Shown: piece by piece, positions 8,676-16,178 of the stretch
Layout of the letters: every line of letters begins with the position of its first letter
Numbering within the stretch: the first letter of the stretch is position 1
Assembly (NCBI GenBank): GCA_021809105.1
Contig: JAKBAM010000005.1
Location: 82,883-146,882, forward strand
Direction: 5' to 3'
DNA from: Actinomycetes bacterium
GTDB lineage: Bacteria > Actinomycetota > Acidimicrobiia > Acidimicrobiales > Palsa-688
DNA: 64,000 bases
Notes under the pieces: generated by a model
The model's input: the letters and a program-made list of their open reading frames with translations, nothing else
What the model was told of the DNA's origin: nothing
Databases searched by the model: none
Translations under genes and position numbers: made by a program

Positions 8676-9284
8676 GTGGCCAAGTCCCTGATCCCGCTGT
8701 TGGGCGCCACCGCCGTCCAGGCAATCATGAACGCAGCGAACCTGCCCGAAGCTGGTCTTGCCACCGCAGTCGTAGGTCTCGCTCAAGCGCTCTGGGAACG
8801 ACGTGGCGACGACTTCGTGAAGGAGACGGTCGCAGCCCATGGCGGGTCGACTGAGGAACTCGGGGAACGCCTCCTGAGCAGCGAGCGCTTCGTCGACATG
8901 TTTGCCACAGCGCTGCTGGCTGCCCGCCGGACGGACAACGACGAGAAGCGGGTTGCGATGGCCAGGGTGCTCGGCCAGGCGATGCAGGACGACGCCGACC
9001 TCGACGAGGACGCAGCCCTGCTGACTGCTCTCGCTGCGCTGGAGGCTCCGCACTTCCGGATCCTGAAGACCATGACCGTCACGCCTCCTCCGCCGCCACC
9101 GCTGGCCGAGGCCGTCATCTCAGAGCCCTACCGGTCCCAGCTGATCGCTCAGGGAACACTTGAGCTCGGAGCGTCAGGAACGTGGGAGCCGCACCTCCGA
9201 GTATCCGGCGTCACCGCCTTCGGCCACCGGCTCCTGGAATGGGTCCAACGGGACGGGCCGATCGAGGGGGACGGCGAGTCGTGA
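8676..9284 (+). CDS. Hypothetical protein with N-terminal hydrophobic helix and helical core
   Basis: A 202-residue protein from a GTG start. The N-terminus (IPLLGATAVQAIMNAANLPE) is hydrophobic and could be an amphipathic or membrane-contact helix. The centre is strongly helical and charged (FVDMFATALLAARRTDNDEK, VLGQAMQDDADLDEDAALLT), then comes a PPPPPP linker at about residue 138-146 and a C-terminal domain ending FGHRLLEWVQRDG. The layout resembles DUF-type effector or immunity proteins, but I cannot assign a family. Its stop overlaps the next GTG (GTGA), so the two are coupled. Confidence 0.55.
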   Translation: MAKSLIPLLGATAVQAIMNAANLPEAGLATAVVGLAQALWERRGDDFVKETVAAHGGSTEELGERLLSSERFVDMFATALLAARRTDNDEKRVAMARVLGQAMQDDADLDEDAALLTALAALEAPHFRILKTMTVTPPPPPPLAEAVISEPYRSQLIAQGTLELGASGTWEPHLRVSGVTAFGHRLLEWVQRDGPIEGDGES

Positions 9285-9595
9285 TCAACCGGCAGGCGGT
9301 TCGGCTTGCAGCGCTCACGGGCATCGAGCCGGCAGAAGCGGCGGCGCTTCGATGGGGTGACGTCGACTGGCTCCGAGGCCGCCTGGTCCTCGCTGTGCGC
9401 CTCGCTGACGGTCCGACGCTTGCCCTAGAGGCCGTCGACCCTCAGCGGGCGGTACCGGTCGACTGGGAGACGCTACGCCTCCTCGAACGACAGCACGGGG
9501 TTGTCGTAGGCCTCGGCGCCGTCGACGGGCCAGCCCGGTTCGTGTTCCCCGACCTCGACGCCTGCCCGCTCGGATCGGTGCCGCTGTCACCGTAG
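9281..9595 (+). CDS. Degenerate tyrosine-integrase catalytic-domain-like protein
   Basis: The 104-residue product starts INRQAVRLAALTGIEPAEAA and continues ALRWGDVDWLRGRLVLAVRL. This matches the start of the phage-integrase catalytic domain (usual form LALxTGLRRGEALALRWSDVD). The first catalytic Arg of that block is replaced (GIEPAE instead of GLRRGE), and the HxLRH and Tyr boxes are missing. It is therefore either an integrase relic or a repurposed fragment. The GTG start is fixed by the GTGA overlap with the gene before it. Confidence 0.5.
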   Translation: MINRQAVRLAALTGIEPAEAAALRWGDVDWLRGRLVLAVRLADGPTLALEAVDPQRAVPVDWETLRLLERQHGVVVGLGAVDGPARFVFPDLDACPLGSVPLSP

Positions 9596-9687
9596 GCGGT
9601 TCAACGCTCGCCGTTCGGGGCGACTGTGGCAAAACGTCCGACAGTCACGGTGCCTGTCGCACCGTTCGGTCAGACTGGGACGCAAAC

Positions 9688-9721
9688 GGCCCGGCAGGTG
9701 GCTCCACTCACCTACCGGGCC
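9688..9721 (+). terminator. Strong stem-loop, possible terminator
   Basis: GGCCCGG-c-AGGTG at 9688-9700 pairs with CACCT-a-CCGGGCC at 9709-9721, leaving an 8-base loop with one mismatch in the stem. No T-tract follows, so it is either a terminator of the L-shaped actinobacterial kind or another structured site. It lies between the integrase-like gene and the integrase N-terminal remnant. Confidence 0.45.
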
Positions 9722-9786
9722 AAGGACGACACCCAGGAGGAGGTGCCATCCGTGGCCGAGGTTATGCAACAGGGTGCGACGAACGG

Positions 9787-10317
9787 GTGACCGGTCGCCG
9801 GCACTTCGGCTCGACCCGCAAGCTCCCATCCGGTAGGTGGCAGGCGGGGTATTGGCACAACGGGACACGGCACGTCGCACCCCGGACGTTCCCGGCCAAA
9901 GCTGACGCCCAGGCGTGGCTGTCGGCCGTCGAGACCGACGTCAACCGAGGCGCCTGGGTCGATCCATCTGGCGGCCGCCTGACCGTCGCGCAGCTGGCGA
10001 GCCGGTGGCTGGCCAGCAACCCGACCAAGCGAGCCAGTAGCCGAGTGCGCGACGACGTCGTCCTCCGCCTCCACGTCCTGCCGTCGCTCGGCGACATCAC
10101 GCTCGCCAGTGTCACCCCGGCCGAAATCCAGGCCCTGGTAAACGCCTGGGCCGTCGAACATGCCCCATCGACCGTCGGCAGGCAGTACTCGGCGCTGCGG
10201 GCCATGTTCACCTACGCCGCGGCCTCCGACCTGATCTCCCGCACCCCGTGCCCTGGGACCGGCGGCGCCGGCCGTCATTGCGGCAGACGTGGAGTTCCGC
10301 CTCACGTGCGCGATTAG
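9787..10317 (+). pseudogene. Tyrosine integrase remnant: arm- and core-binding domains only
   Basis: The 176-residue reading has an arm-binding-like start (GSTRKLPSGRWQAGYWHNGT) and a SAM-like core-binding domain (LTVAQLASRWLASNPTKRAS, with TLASVTPAEIQALVNAW and STVGRQYSALRAMFTYAAAS). A normal phage integrase would go on for about 200 residues with the catalytic R-H-R-Y domain. Here the frame degrades after ISRTPCPG (about 10255) and stops, so the catalytic half is lost. The gene is a relic next to the att site at 10588, which hints at an earlier tyrosine-integrase element at the same place. Confidence 0.75.
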
Positions 10318-10587
10318 GAGCATCTGGAGCGACGACCAGCTGGCCTCCGGGGTCTGAGGACGAGGCGACTGGTTGGCTCGCCGATGGGCTGGCTCAGTAC
10401 GAGGCGGTCGCGGACCGGACCGGTGAGCTGTTCCCGGTAGATCTGACTCCCGGGCAGCGATAGGGCAGCGATCCCCCCATCGGTCCCGTCAGGTCGACGT
10501 CGGCCGGGATCGGTCCGCTGGCCACGAAAGTCCAGGTCACAGCGGTGGGCGTCGGTCGGCGGCGTCAGACATCGGTGGCTACCGTCA

Positions 10588-10634
10588 CCCTCATAACCCG
10601 AAGGTCGTTGGTTCAAATCCAACCCCCGCCACCA
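10588..10634 (+). other. tRNA-Met 3' fragment, candidate attachment site (attL/attR)
   Basis: From CTCATAACCCGAAGG to the final CCACCA the sequence is the 3' half of a CAT-anticodon tRNA: anticodon loop, 3' anticodon stem, variable loop, T-arm with GGTTCAAATCC, and the acceptor ending CCCCGCCACCA. The 5' anticodon strand that should read roughly TCGGG is TCACC here, and no D-arm or 5' acceptor strand is present. It is thus a fragment, as left by integration into a tRNA gene. The stop codon of the large serine recombinase (10613-10615, minus strand) lies inside it. Confidence 0.75.
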
Positions 10635-12277
10635 CATAGCTCCAGCTGGGCGTGGACTAGTTCCCGCCCGGTTGGAGCTTCTTTTTCGTATTTGATGCTG
10701 AGGCCGAGCGCTCGGTAGAGGGCTGCTCGGTCGATGCGATCCGCCGCGGCCAGGAGCTCGACGAGTCCTCTGGCTTGGGTGAGCACAGCCCGCAGGTCGG
10801 GTTCGGTCAGTTGGGTCGGTCGCTCGTGCGATCGAACCCAACGTTCGATGACGGATCTGGCGGCCATGATGTCGTTCTGGATCTGGCGGGTCTGCCCGGC
10901 GGCGAGGGTGGGGTCCATGCCGGCACGGACGGCCGCAAGGATTCGGTCCAGTTCTACTGCGAGACGGTGCTCTCGGTTGCGTGCTTGGGTCACGTCCGCG
11001 GGTTCGGTGTCGGCCTTTTCGTCCGCGGTCAGGATGGCAGCCACGGTGGCATCGAGGTGGTCGGGGTCGGTGAGGAACCTGAGCCACTTGTCGACGGCGG
11101 CAAGGATGCGTTCTTCGCGGACCGTGTACGTGGGGGGGTGCCCGGGGGCCGAAGGCGTGGCGTAGTCGGGCCGGGTCGCCGAGCAGCGGTAGTAGGGCTT
11201 GTTCTTGGCGGTGTTGCCGGACATGGACTTTCCACAATGCGCACATCGGATTGCCCCGGAGAGCAGGTACTGGCCCGGCTCGGAACGCTGCCGCCGACGG
11301 CCGTTGCCGTGGGTATTGGTGATGCGTTTGTTGACCCGCTCGAAAAGCTCGTTGGGCACGAGTGCCGGCCACGAGGGCTGTTCCGACCACGCCCAGGCCT
11401 CTGGGTCCTGCCATCGTTGGCGGGAGGTCGTGCCGAGGGCGGGGTCGCGGGTGTCGAGGAGTTCGTCGTGACGGCGTTGGCGTCCGGCGACCTGGTGGCC
11501 GAGATAGCGAGGGTTGATGAGGATGGCGCGCACCGCAGATCCACCCCAGACCCCGGCGGAGCGCGGGTGTCGGACGGGTCCTACCTCGCCGGGGCTCAGG
11601 ATGCCTTCAGTTTCGAGCCGTTGTGCGATGGAGCGGTAGCCGACGCCAGCGTCGTACAGGTCGAAGATGCGTCGGACGACGGGCGCGGTGTCTGGATCGG
11701 GTTCAAGGGTGCGGAGCTGTGCGCCCGCCGATGCCTTGGCGCGGTTGGGGTGGGGGACGCCGGTATCGACGACTCGGTAGCCGTAGTTGGGCCGACCGCC
11801 GAGCCATCTTCCGTCGGCGGCGAGGGCTAGGGCGGCGGCTCTGGTGCGGTGCTGGATGCGCCGCCGCTCGGCCTTGGACAACCCACCGAAGAGACTCATG
11901 ACGAGGTCGTGAGCCTCACTGTCGGGGTCGACCGCGCCCCCGATCTCGGGCACCCACAGCTCGACACCGAAATGGGACAGGACGGGGAACACCAATTGGA
12001 ACTGCGGGCCGGAGAAGGCTCGCTGGGGTTCGCCAATCACAAGTCGCTTCCATCCGCGGCCCGGGTCGGCCACGTCGGTGAGGAGGCGGCTGGCTTCGGG
12101 GCGACGACTCCAGGGCAGCGACCGGCTCACGTTGATGTCGTGATACACGGCGGTGATACTCCCGGCGTGCGGGACTATCAGCTGATTGGCAAGGGCGAGC
12201 TGCCAGCGCTTTGAGTCTTCCGGCGATTGGTTGTCTTCGGTGCTGGTGCGTACGTAGGCGGCGAATGGCTCGGTCAT
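10613..12277 (-). CDS. Large serine recombinase (ICE/phage integrase)
   Basis: A 554-residue protein: resolvase domain at the N-terminus (FAAYVRTSTEDNQSP, nucleophile Ser12), a Recombinase domain with DLYDAGVGYRSIAQRLETEG and NPRYLGHQVAGRQR, a zinc ribbon near residues 344-365 (CAHCGKSMSG with a following YYRC), and a coiled-coil-type C-terminal region. Large serine integrases join attP and attB without host factors; a recombination directionality factor controls excision. I chose the ATG at 12277 because it overlaps the stop of the gene before it (ATGA); a longer reading would enter that gene. The last codons run into the tRNA fragment at 10588-10634, which places the recombinase at one end of the element. 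Confidence 0.93.
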   Translation of the reverse strand: MTEPFAAYVRTSTEDNQSPEDSKRWQLALANQLIVPHAGSITAVYHDINVSRSLPWSRRPEASRLLTDVADPGRGWKRLVIGEPQRAFSGPQFQLVFPVLSHFGVELWVPEIGGAVDPDSEAHDLVMSLFGGLSKAERRRIQHRTRAAALALAADGRWLGGRPNYGYRVVDTGVPHPNRAKASAGAQLRTLEPDPDTAPVVRRIFDLYDAGVGYRSIAQRLETEGILSPGEVGPVRHPRSAGVWGGSAVRAILINPRYLGHQVAGRQRRHDELLDTRDPALGTTSRQRWQDPEAWAWSEQPSWPALVPNELFERVNKRITNTHGNGRRRQRSEPGQYLLSGAIRCAHCGKSMSGNTAKNKPYYRCSATRPDYATPSAPGHPPTYTVREERILAAVDKWLRFLTDPDHLDATVAAILTADEKADTEPADVTQARNREHRLAVELDRILAAVRAGMDPTLAAGQTRQIQNDIMAARSVIERWVRSHERPTQLTEPDLRAVLTQARGLVELLAAADRIDRAALYRALGLSIKYEKEAPTGRELVHAQLELCGGGGWI

Positions 12278-12525
12278 GAGCGAGAGCTTCCCTCCACAGG
12301 GGGACCGATTGCGAGGACACCTTGTTTCGCTGATCCGTCGGCCCGAGACGCCCGTGCGAGGTGAGCGCGAACGACGCGTGCCAGGATCGCCGCCGCTTCC
12401 GGAGGGAGCGTCAACGCCCCCGCATTTTCGGCGATCAGGCGAATCTCGTCGAGGCTCCCGGCAACTGGCCCGTGCTGGGGCGCTGCACGCTTGGCGCTCG
12501 TCACCGTCGGGTCCGAAGCCGCCAA
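12274..12525 (-). CDS. Small helical protein between methyltransferase and recombinase
   Basis: This 83-residue product comes from a TTG that overlaps the methyltransferase stop by 25 bases, and its own stop overlaps the recombinase start (ATGA). It has an Ala-rich helix LTLPPEAAAILARVVRAHLA and basic flanks. Both overlaps make it a coupled operon member even though no domain is recognised. Its size and position next to a serine integrase fit a recombination directionality factor or a helper, but that is only a guess. Confidence 0.5.
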   Translation of the reverse strand: MAASDPTVTSAKRAAPQHGPVAGSLDEIRLIAENAGALTLPPEAAAILARVVRAHLARASRADGSAKQGVLAIGPPVEGSSRS

Positions 12526-13346
12526 ACCAACAAGTCTTCATGAGCCGTGACCGAACGGGCCACGCCGCCGGCGCGAGCCTTACGGACCTGTTCGAGGGCG
12601 AAGAACGACGACCGGGGAACGAGGTGGTCGTCTCGAAGCGCGGCGAGGAGGGCGACGTTGCGCTCGTAGAGGACGAGGCCCGCTTCCTCACCGACGGTCA
12701 CGAGGGCACCGGGCAAGTCGATGAGCTGACCGGCGCGCCACCAGGGGCGCACGGTCATGGCGACGACCCCGTCAGGGCGCAGCAGTTGGGCCGCTCCTCG
12801 CAGCACGGTGCGCATGGCGTCGAGGAGGCCGGCGAGCCCGACATGGGCGAGGTTCGCTGGGTCGGTCGAGTACCGGTCGTGTTCTTTGCGGACGCCTTGG
12901 CCGGGAGTGGCGGTGACCCGGCCGTGGAGGGATGGCCCGTAGGGCGGGGAGGTGAGAACCAGGGCGACGAGCCCCCGGACGGCCGGGTCGACCAGGCTGG
13001 CCATGGACCGCCCGTCCCCGCAGATCACCTCGCCGTGGCCGCTGGCGCCTTGGGTGAGGGCGAGGGCGAGGTTGGCTTCGGCGAGTTCGGCCCAGCGGGG
13101 CTCGTACTCGATGCCGATGGCGTCGCGTCCTTGGTGCACCGCCTCGACGAGCGTCGTTCCTACGCCGGCCATGGGGTCGACGCAGAGATCACCGGGTCGG
13201 GTGTAAGTAGCGATAGCCCGTGCCGCGATGGCCGGGAGCATCTTGGCCGGGTGGACGCCAGATACCTCGAGATACCGGCCGGCCCGCTGGGCGCGGGCGG
13301 TGCGCTGAGCGGTGGGCCACACCGACAGGGGGAGCTCAATGGGCAT
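12501..13346 (-). CDS. DNA amino-methyltransferase (N6-adenine or N4-cytosine), copy 2
   Basis: This 281-residue enzyme has SAM motif I at residues 57-65 (DPMAGVGTT) and catalytic motif IV TSPPY at 132-136, in the order I then IV. S/D/N-PPY enzymes methylate an exocyclic amino group of adenine or cytosine in DNA. The ATG at 13346 has a good ribosome site (GGAGGT). It overlaps the upstream paralogue by 11 bases, so both are one operon ahead of the recombinase. No restriction enzyme is adjacent, so it is an orphan modifier that may protect the element on entry to a new host. The target site cannot be read from sequence. Confidence 0.88.
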   Translation of the reverse strand: MPIELPLSVWPTAQRTARAQRAGRYLEVSGVHPAKMLPAIAARAIATYTRPGDLCVDPMAGVGTTLVEAVHQGRDAIGIEYEPRWAELAEANLALALTQGASGHGEVICGDGRSMASLVDPAVRGLVALVLTSPPYGPSLHGRVTATPGQGVRKEHDRYSTDPANLAHVGLAGLLDAMRTVLRGAAQLLRPDGVVAMTVRPWWRAGQLIDLPGALVTVGEEAGLVLYERNVALLAALRDDHLVPRSSFFALEQVRKARAGGVARSVTAHEDLLVWRLRTRR

Positions 13347-14241
13347 CGGGTACCTCCGGTCGACGAAAGGCCAAACAGTCCTCGTGCACCGTGAGATGGG
13401 CGGGTTCGCCTCGGGCCCGTGACTTGCGGACTTGGGTGGTCTGCCAGAACGACGGCCGGGCCACAAGGTCCCCGTCGCGGATCGCCGCGTGAAGGGCGAT
13501 GACGTGGGCGAGGTACGTGAACCCGGCTCGACGGGCGAGGACGCTGGTGAGACCGGCCAGGTCGAGGGTCCGGCCCCCTCGTCGGGAGTGCTTGGTCACC
13601 GTGACGAGCACCCCGCCGGGCCGCAACAGGGCGAAGCAGCCGGCGTAGATGTCGGCCATGGCCGCCTCGTAGGCGGCGCCACGGGCGTGACCGAGGTTGG
13701 ACCTGTCGGTGGAGTAGTTCCGCTCGTCCGACGGGCACAGGTCGCCGCCCGATCCCCAGTTGGCCTTGGCCATGTTCCCGACGTCGCACGCGTACGGCGG
13801 GGAGGTGCAGACCAGGTCGACGGTGCCGGCCAGGTCGCCGAGGACGTCGCCGAGCTTGCGGGCGTCCCCGACCCGGATCTCGGCCAGCGGCCGGCGGCCT
13901 GGGTCGAGGATGTGGTCGATGTTGGCTCGGGCGACGTCGGCCCAGCGGGGCTCGACCTCGACGCCGACGGCGCGCCGGTCGAGGGCGGCGGCCTCGACGA
14001 CGGTGGTCCCGATGCCGGCCATGACATCCACCACGAGGGAGCCGGGGGTGGAGTACTCGGTGACGATGCGCCGGGCGAGCTCGGGGAGCATCTTGGCTGG
14101 GTGTTGGGCGCACTCGGGCAGGTAGCGGCCGGCTCGCTGGTACTGGGCTGAGGTCTGGGCCACGGGCCAGACGGCCAGCGGCACGACGGGACGAGACGGT
14201 GTGGGACGGGCGGCACTACGGGGGGTGGTGGGTGTGGTCAT
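13336..14241 (-). CDS. DNA amino-methyltransferase (N6-adenine or N4-cytosine), copy 1
   Basis: A 301-residue paralogue of the next gene, sharing the opening LAVWPVAQTSAQYQRAGRYL and HPAKMLPELARRIV (compare LSVWPTAQRTARAQRAGRYL in copy 2). Motif I is VDVMAGIGTT (residues 71-80) and motif IV TSPPY is at 146-150; a YSTDRSNLGHA block that differs in the partner may be part of target recognition. Start chosen at the ATG giving MTTPTTPRSAA. It is the first gene of a minus-strand operon (methyltransferase, methyltransferase, small protein, recombinase). The leader carries the conserved element at 14267-14307. Confidence 0.88.
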   Translation of the reverse strand: MTTPTTPRSAARPTPSRPVVPLAVWPVAQTSAQYQRAGRYLPECAQHPAKMLPELARRIVTEYSTPGSLVVDVMAGIGTTVVEAAALDRRAVGVEVEPRWADVARANIDHILDPGRRPLAEIRVGDARKLGDVLGDLAGTVDLVCTSPPYACDVGNMAKANWGSGGDLCPSDERNYSTDRSNLGHARGAAYEAAMADIYAGCFALLRPGGVLVTVTKHSRRGGRTLDLAGLTSVLARRAGFTYLAHVIALHAAIRDGDLVARPSFWQTTQVRKSRARGEPAHLTVHEDCLAFRRPEVPDAH

Positions 14242-14266
14242 GGGCGGCCCACGACCGAACAAGCGT

Positions 14267-14307
14267 CACCTAAAGAACAAGGGGTCCGGCCCTCTTTTTC
14301 TACAAAC
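14267..14307 (-). promoter_or_regulatory. Conserved leader element, minus-strand copy
   Basis: Read on the minus strand this segment has GTTTGT, GAAAAA, GGGCCG, ACCCCTTGTTCTT and AGGTG in order, nearly identical to 16059-16099 on the plus strand. It lies 26 bases upstream of the methyltransferase operon start. GGG and CCC around CCGGA could form a small stem-loop. Confidence 0.55.
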
Positions 14308-14384
14308 CCCCGAGATCACCCCCAGCTCATTCATATTCTCCGGCACGTCGGAAAAGGTCGGCACATGGCCTTGAGATGGAGCCG

Positions 14385-14420
14385 GAGACGGAGGTAGCTC
14401 CTCCGAGACGGAAGTAACTC
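14385..14420 (+). promoter_or_regulatory. Direct-repeat operator upstream of the double winged-helix regulator
   Basis: GAGACGGAGGTAGCTC (14385-14400) and GAGACGGAAGTAACTC (14405-14420) are direct repeats exactly 20 bases apart, with a partial third copy near 14373. They end 18 bases before the ATG of the regulator gene, a natural place for autoregulation. They also sit between divergent operons. Confidence 0.5.
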
Positions 14421-14438
14421 GACCCGAAAGGAGCCACC

Positions 14439-14963
14439 ATGGCAACCACGCAGAAGGTCTCACCCGAGCAGATCCTCAAAGTCCTCACCACCCACCCGGG
14501 GGCGACCTCGTCGGAACTGGCCGAGGTCCTCGGGATCGGCCAGTCGACCGCGGCCAAGCACCTCGCCACCCTCGAATCAGCGGGCACGGCCCGCCGGGAG
14601 CCCGGTGGGCGCGAGGGTGGTCGGCGCCTGGCCGACCGGTGGAGCACCACGACGCCGGCCCCCGACGACACCGCCCCCGACGACGTCGTGGCGGAGGTGA
14701 CCGGTGACGCCTCGGCCGACGACAGCACGGGTGGCGGGCCGGCCCGTTCGACGGACCGGCTCGGCCGGGGGGCGCTGGGCGTCCTGGTGCGCGAGTACCT
14801 GGCGGGCCGGCCCGGTGAGGACCTCGGTCCGACCCAGATCGGCAAGGCCCTCGGCCGCTCCCAGGGGGCGGTGTCCAATGTCCTGGCCCGCTTGGAGGCC
14901 GAGGGCGAGGCACGACTGGTGACCGCCTCGCCTCGCCGCTACCGGATCGTCGAATCCGGATAG
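14439..14963 (+). CDS. Two-domain winged-helix DNA-binding regulator
   Basis: This 174-residue protein has two helix-turn-helix domains: residues about 8-62 (LTTHPGATSSELAEVLGIGQ then STAAKHLATLESAGTARREP) and about 105-170 (LGPTQIGKALGRSQGAVSNV then LARLEAEGEARLV). The linker is acidic and Ala/Asp-rich. A clear ribosome site (GAAAGGAG, 5-6 bases upstream of the ATG) supports the start. The architecture suits a regulator that bridges two sites, and the gene is flanked by two repeat arrays: direct repeats upstream and palindromes downstream. It is probably the element's local transcription regulator; ligand and targets are inferred only. Confidence 0.8.
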   Translation: MATTQKVSPEQILKVLTTHPGATSSELAEVLGIGQSTAAKHLATLESAGTARREPGGREGGRRLADRWSTTTPAPDDTAPDDVVAEVTGDASADDSTGGGPARSTDRLGRGALGVLVREYLAGRPGEDLGPTQIGKALGRSQGAVSNVLARLEAEGEARLVTASPRRYRIVESG

Positions 14964-15012
14964 CCCGGCCCCCAGGAGTCCGTCCCCGCGGCGTCGAACC
15001 CCGGGGGGTGCG

Positions 15013-15290
15013 GACTACCCCACATCGGGGCACCGACTACCCCACTTCGGGGTAGTCGCCTCCGTCGACGACCCCAGCCTCGCCGCAAGGGGTCGTCGAA
15101 GAAATTTCTTCCGGCGCCTGGGCGGCGGCGACCCCGCGGACTACCCCACTTCGGGGTAGTCGGTACCCCGCCCCACTGACCTGCCCGAACGCGTCGGGCC
15201 GGTCAGGACACCCCGCGAGACCCCACATTCGGGGTAGCCGCGGGGTGCGGCCGGGTGGGGTCGATTCGGGGTAAAAGCGGGGTACCCCGC
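15013..15290 (+). repeat. Array of GACTACCCC palindromes, candidate operator/origin/oriT
   Basis: Perfect 9-bp inverted arms GACTACCCC and GGGGTAGTC with an ACTTC spacer occur at 15035-15057 and 15139-15161. An imperfect copy starts at 15013, a partial one covers 15217-15238 (ACCCC-acattc-GGGGT), and a 14-bp perfect palindrome GCGGGGTACCCCGC ends the array at 15277-15290. No gene is visible in 14964-15327. The array sits between a DNA-binding regulator and the transfer operon, a typical place for an operator, a replication origin or a transfer origin. Confidence 0.7.
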
Positions 15291-15327
15291 GTGGCGCGAT
15301 GGCGGCTCCCAGTGAACGGAGCTGCCC

Positions 15328-16176
15328 ATGGCCCCCCGCCGCATCCTCACCGACTCGCCGTTCGACACCCTGGAGAAGACCTTCGATCTCCTCGTGACCG
15401 GCCCCAACCCCCTCGCCCTCGACGGCGCCACGGTCGCCGGCTTGCCGGACCGGGCGATCCCGCTCGGGGAGCTGAAGGCGAGGCTCCTGCACCCCTCCAC
15501 CCCCTTCGACGTGCGCGACGCGGTGGTGGGCGAGCTCGTCGCCCGCTCCCAGACCCAGGGCGGGGCGTGGACGGTCGGGCTGGCCGGGGTGCTCCTGCCC
15601 GGCCTGCGCCGCGCCGCCTGGCCGCTCGTCCAGGCCTGCCCCGGCAAGGCAGCCGACGTCGAGGCCGAGACCCTGACCGCCTTCTTGGCCGCGGTCGCCG
15701 ACTGCACGCCGGGCCGGGCTCGGCTGGCGTCTCGGTTGTGCTGGCTGGCCCGCATCGGCGCCAACCGGCTGCTGCGGGCCGAGCTGGCCGAGCGTGCCCG
15801 GCCCGGCAACGAACCGGTATCCGTGGCGCCGCCCCGCCCGTGGGGGCACCCCGACCTCGTCCTCGCCAAAGCGGTCCGGGCCGGGGTGCTCAGCGCCGCC
15901 GACGCCGAGCTGATCGGCGCCACCCGCATCGGCGACATCGACCTGGCCGACGCCGCCAACGCACTCGGGCTCGGCTACAAGACCTGCCACCAACGGCGCC
16001 GCCGCGCCGAATCAGCACTCGCCGAATGGCTCACCTCCGACGACTATCCGCCGGATGAGTTTGTCGAAAAAAGGGCCGAAACCCCTTGTTCTTCTAGTGG
16101 GGGTCGTCCCCGGCACGGCCAGTCAATGGACCGGCGACCGGACCAGCGTCGCTCGACACCACCACCGAGGAGGTGA
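15328..16176 (+). CDS. Sigma-70-region-4-like protein of the transfer region
   Basis: A 282-residue protein starting at the ATG after GGAGCTGCCC. The N-terminal two thirds are helical (TLEKTFDLLVTGPNPLALDG, FDVRDAVVGELVARSQTQGG). Near residues 190-235 lies a helix-turn-helix of the sigma region 4 type (LADAANALGLGYKTCHQRRR then RAESALAEWL). Similar proteins stand upstream of conjugation operons in actinobacterial mobile elements. The last about 40 residues are basic and low-complexity and overlap the conserved leader element at 16059, so the true end may be earlier in evolution though the frame stays open to 16176. It may control the transfer genes that start right after it. Confidence 0.6.
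   Translation: MAPRRILTDSPFDTLEKTFDLLVTGPNPLALDGATVAGLPDRAIPLGELKARLLHPSTPFDVRDAVVGELVARSQTQGGAWTVGLAGVLLPGLRRAAWPLVQACPGKAADVEAETLTAFLAAVADCTPGRARLASRLCWLARIGANRLLRAELAERARPGNEPVSVAPPRPWGHPDLVLAKAVRAGVLSAADAELIGATRIGDIDLADAANALGLGYKTCHQRRRRAESALAEWLTSDDYPPDEFVEKRAETPCSSSGGRPRHGQSMDRRPDQRRSTPPPRR
16059..16099 (+). promoter_or_regulatory. Conserved leader element, plus-strand copy
   Basis: GTTTGT, GAAAAA, GGGCCG, ACCCCTTGTTCTT and AGTG occur in the same order and spacing as at 14267-14307 on the other strand. AAGGG and CCCTT can pair around CCGAAAC. It lies about 80 bases before the pilin start of the transfer operon and overlaps the end of the sigma-like gene. Confidence 0.55.
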
Positions 16177-16178
16177 GA

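Noticed and set aside
15013..15290. CRISPR-like array
   Set aside because: The repeats are palindromic, irregularly spaced and lack unique spacers of constant length; no cas gene is in the window.
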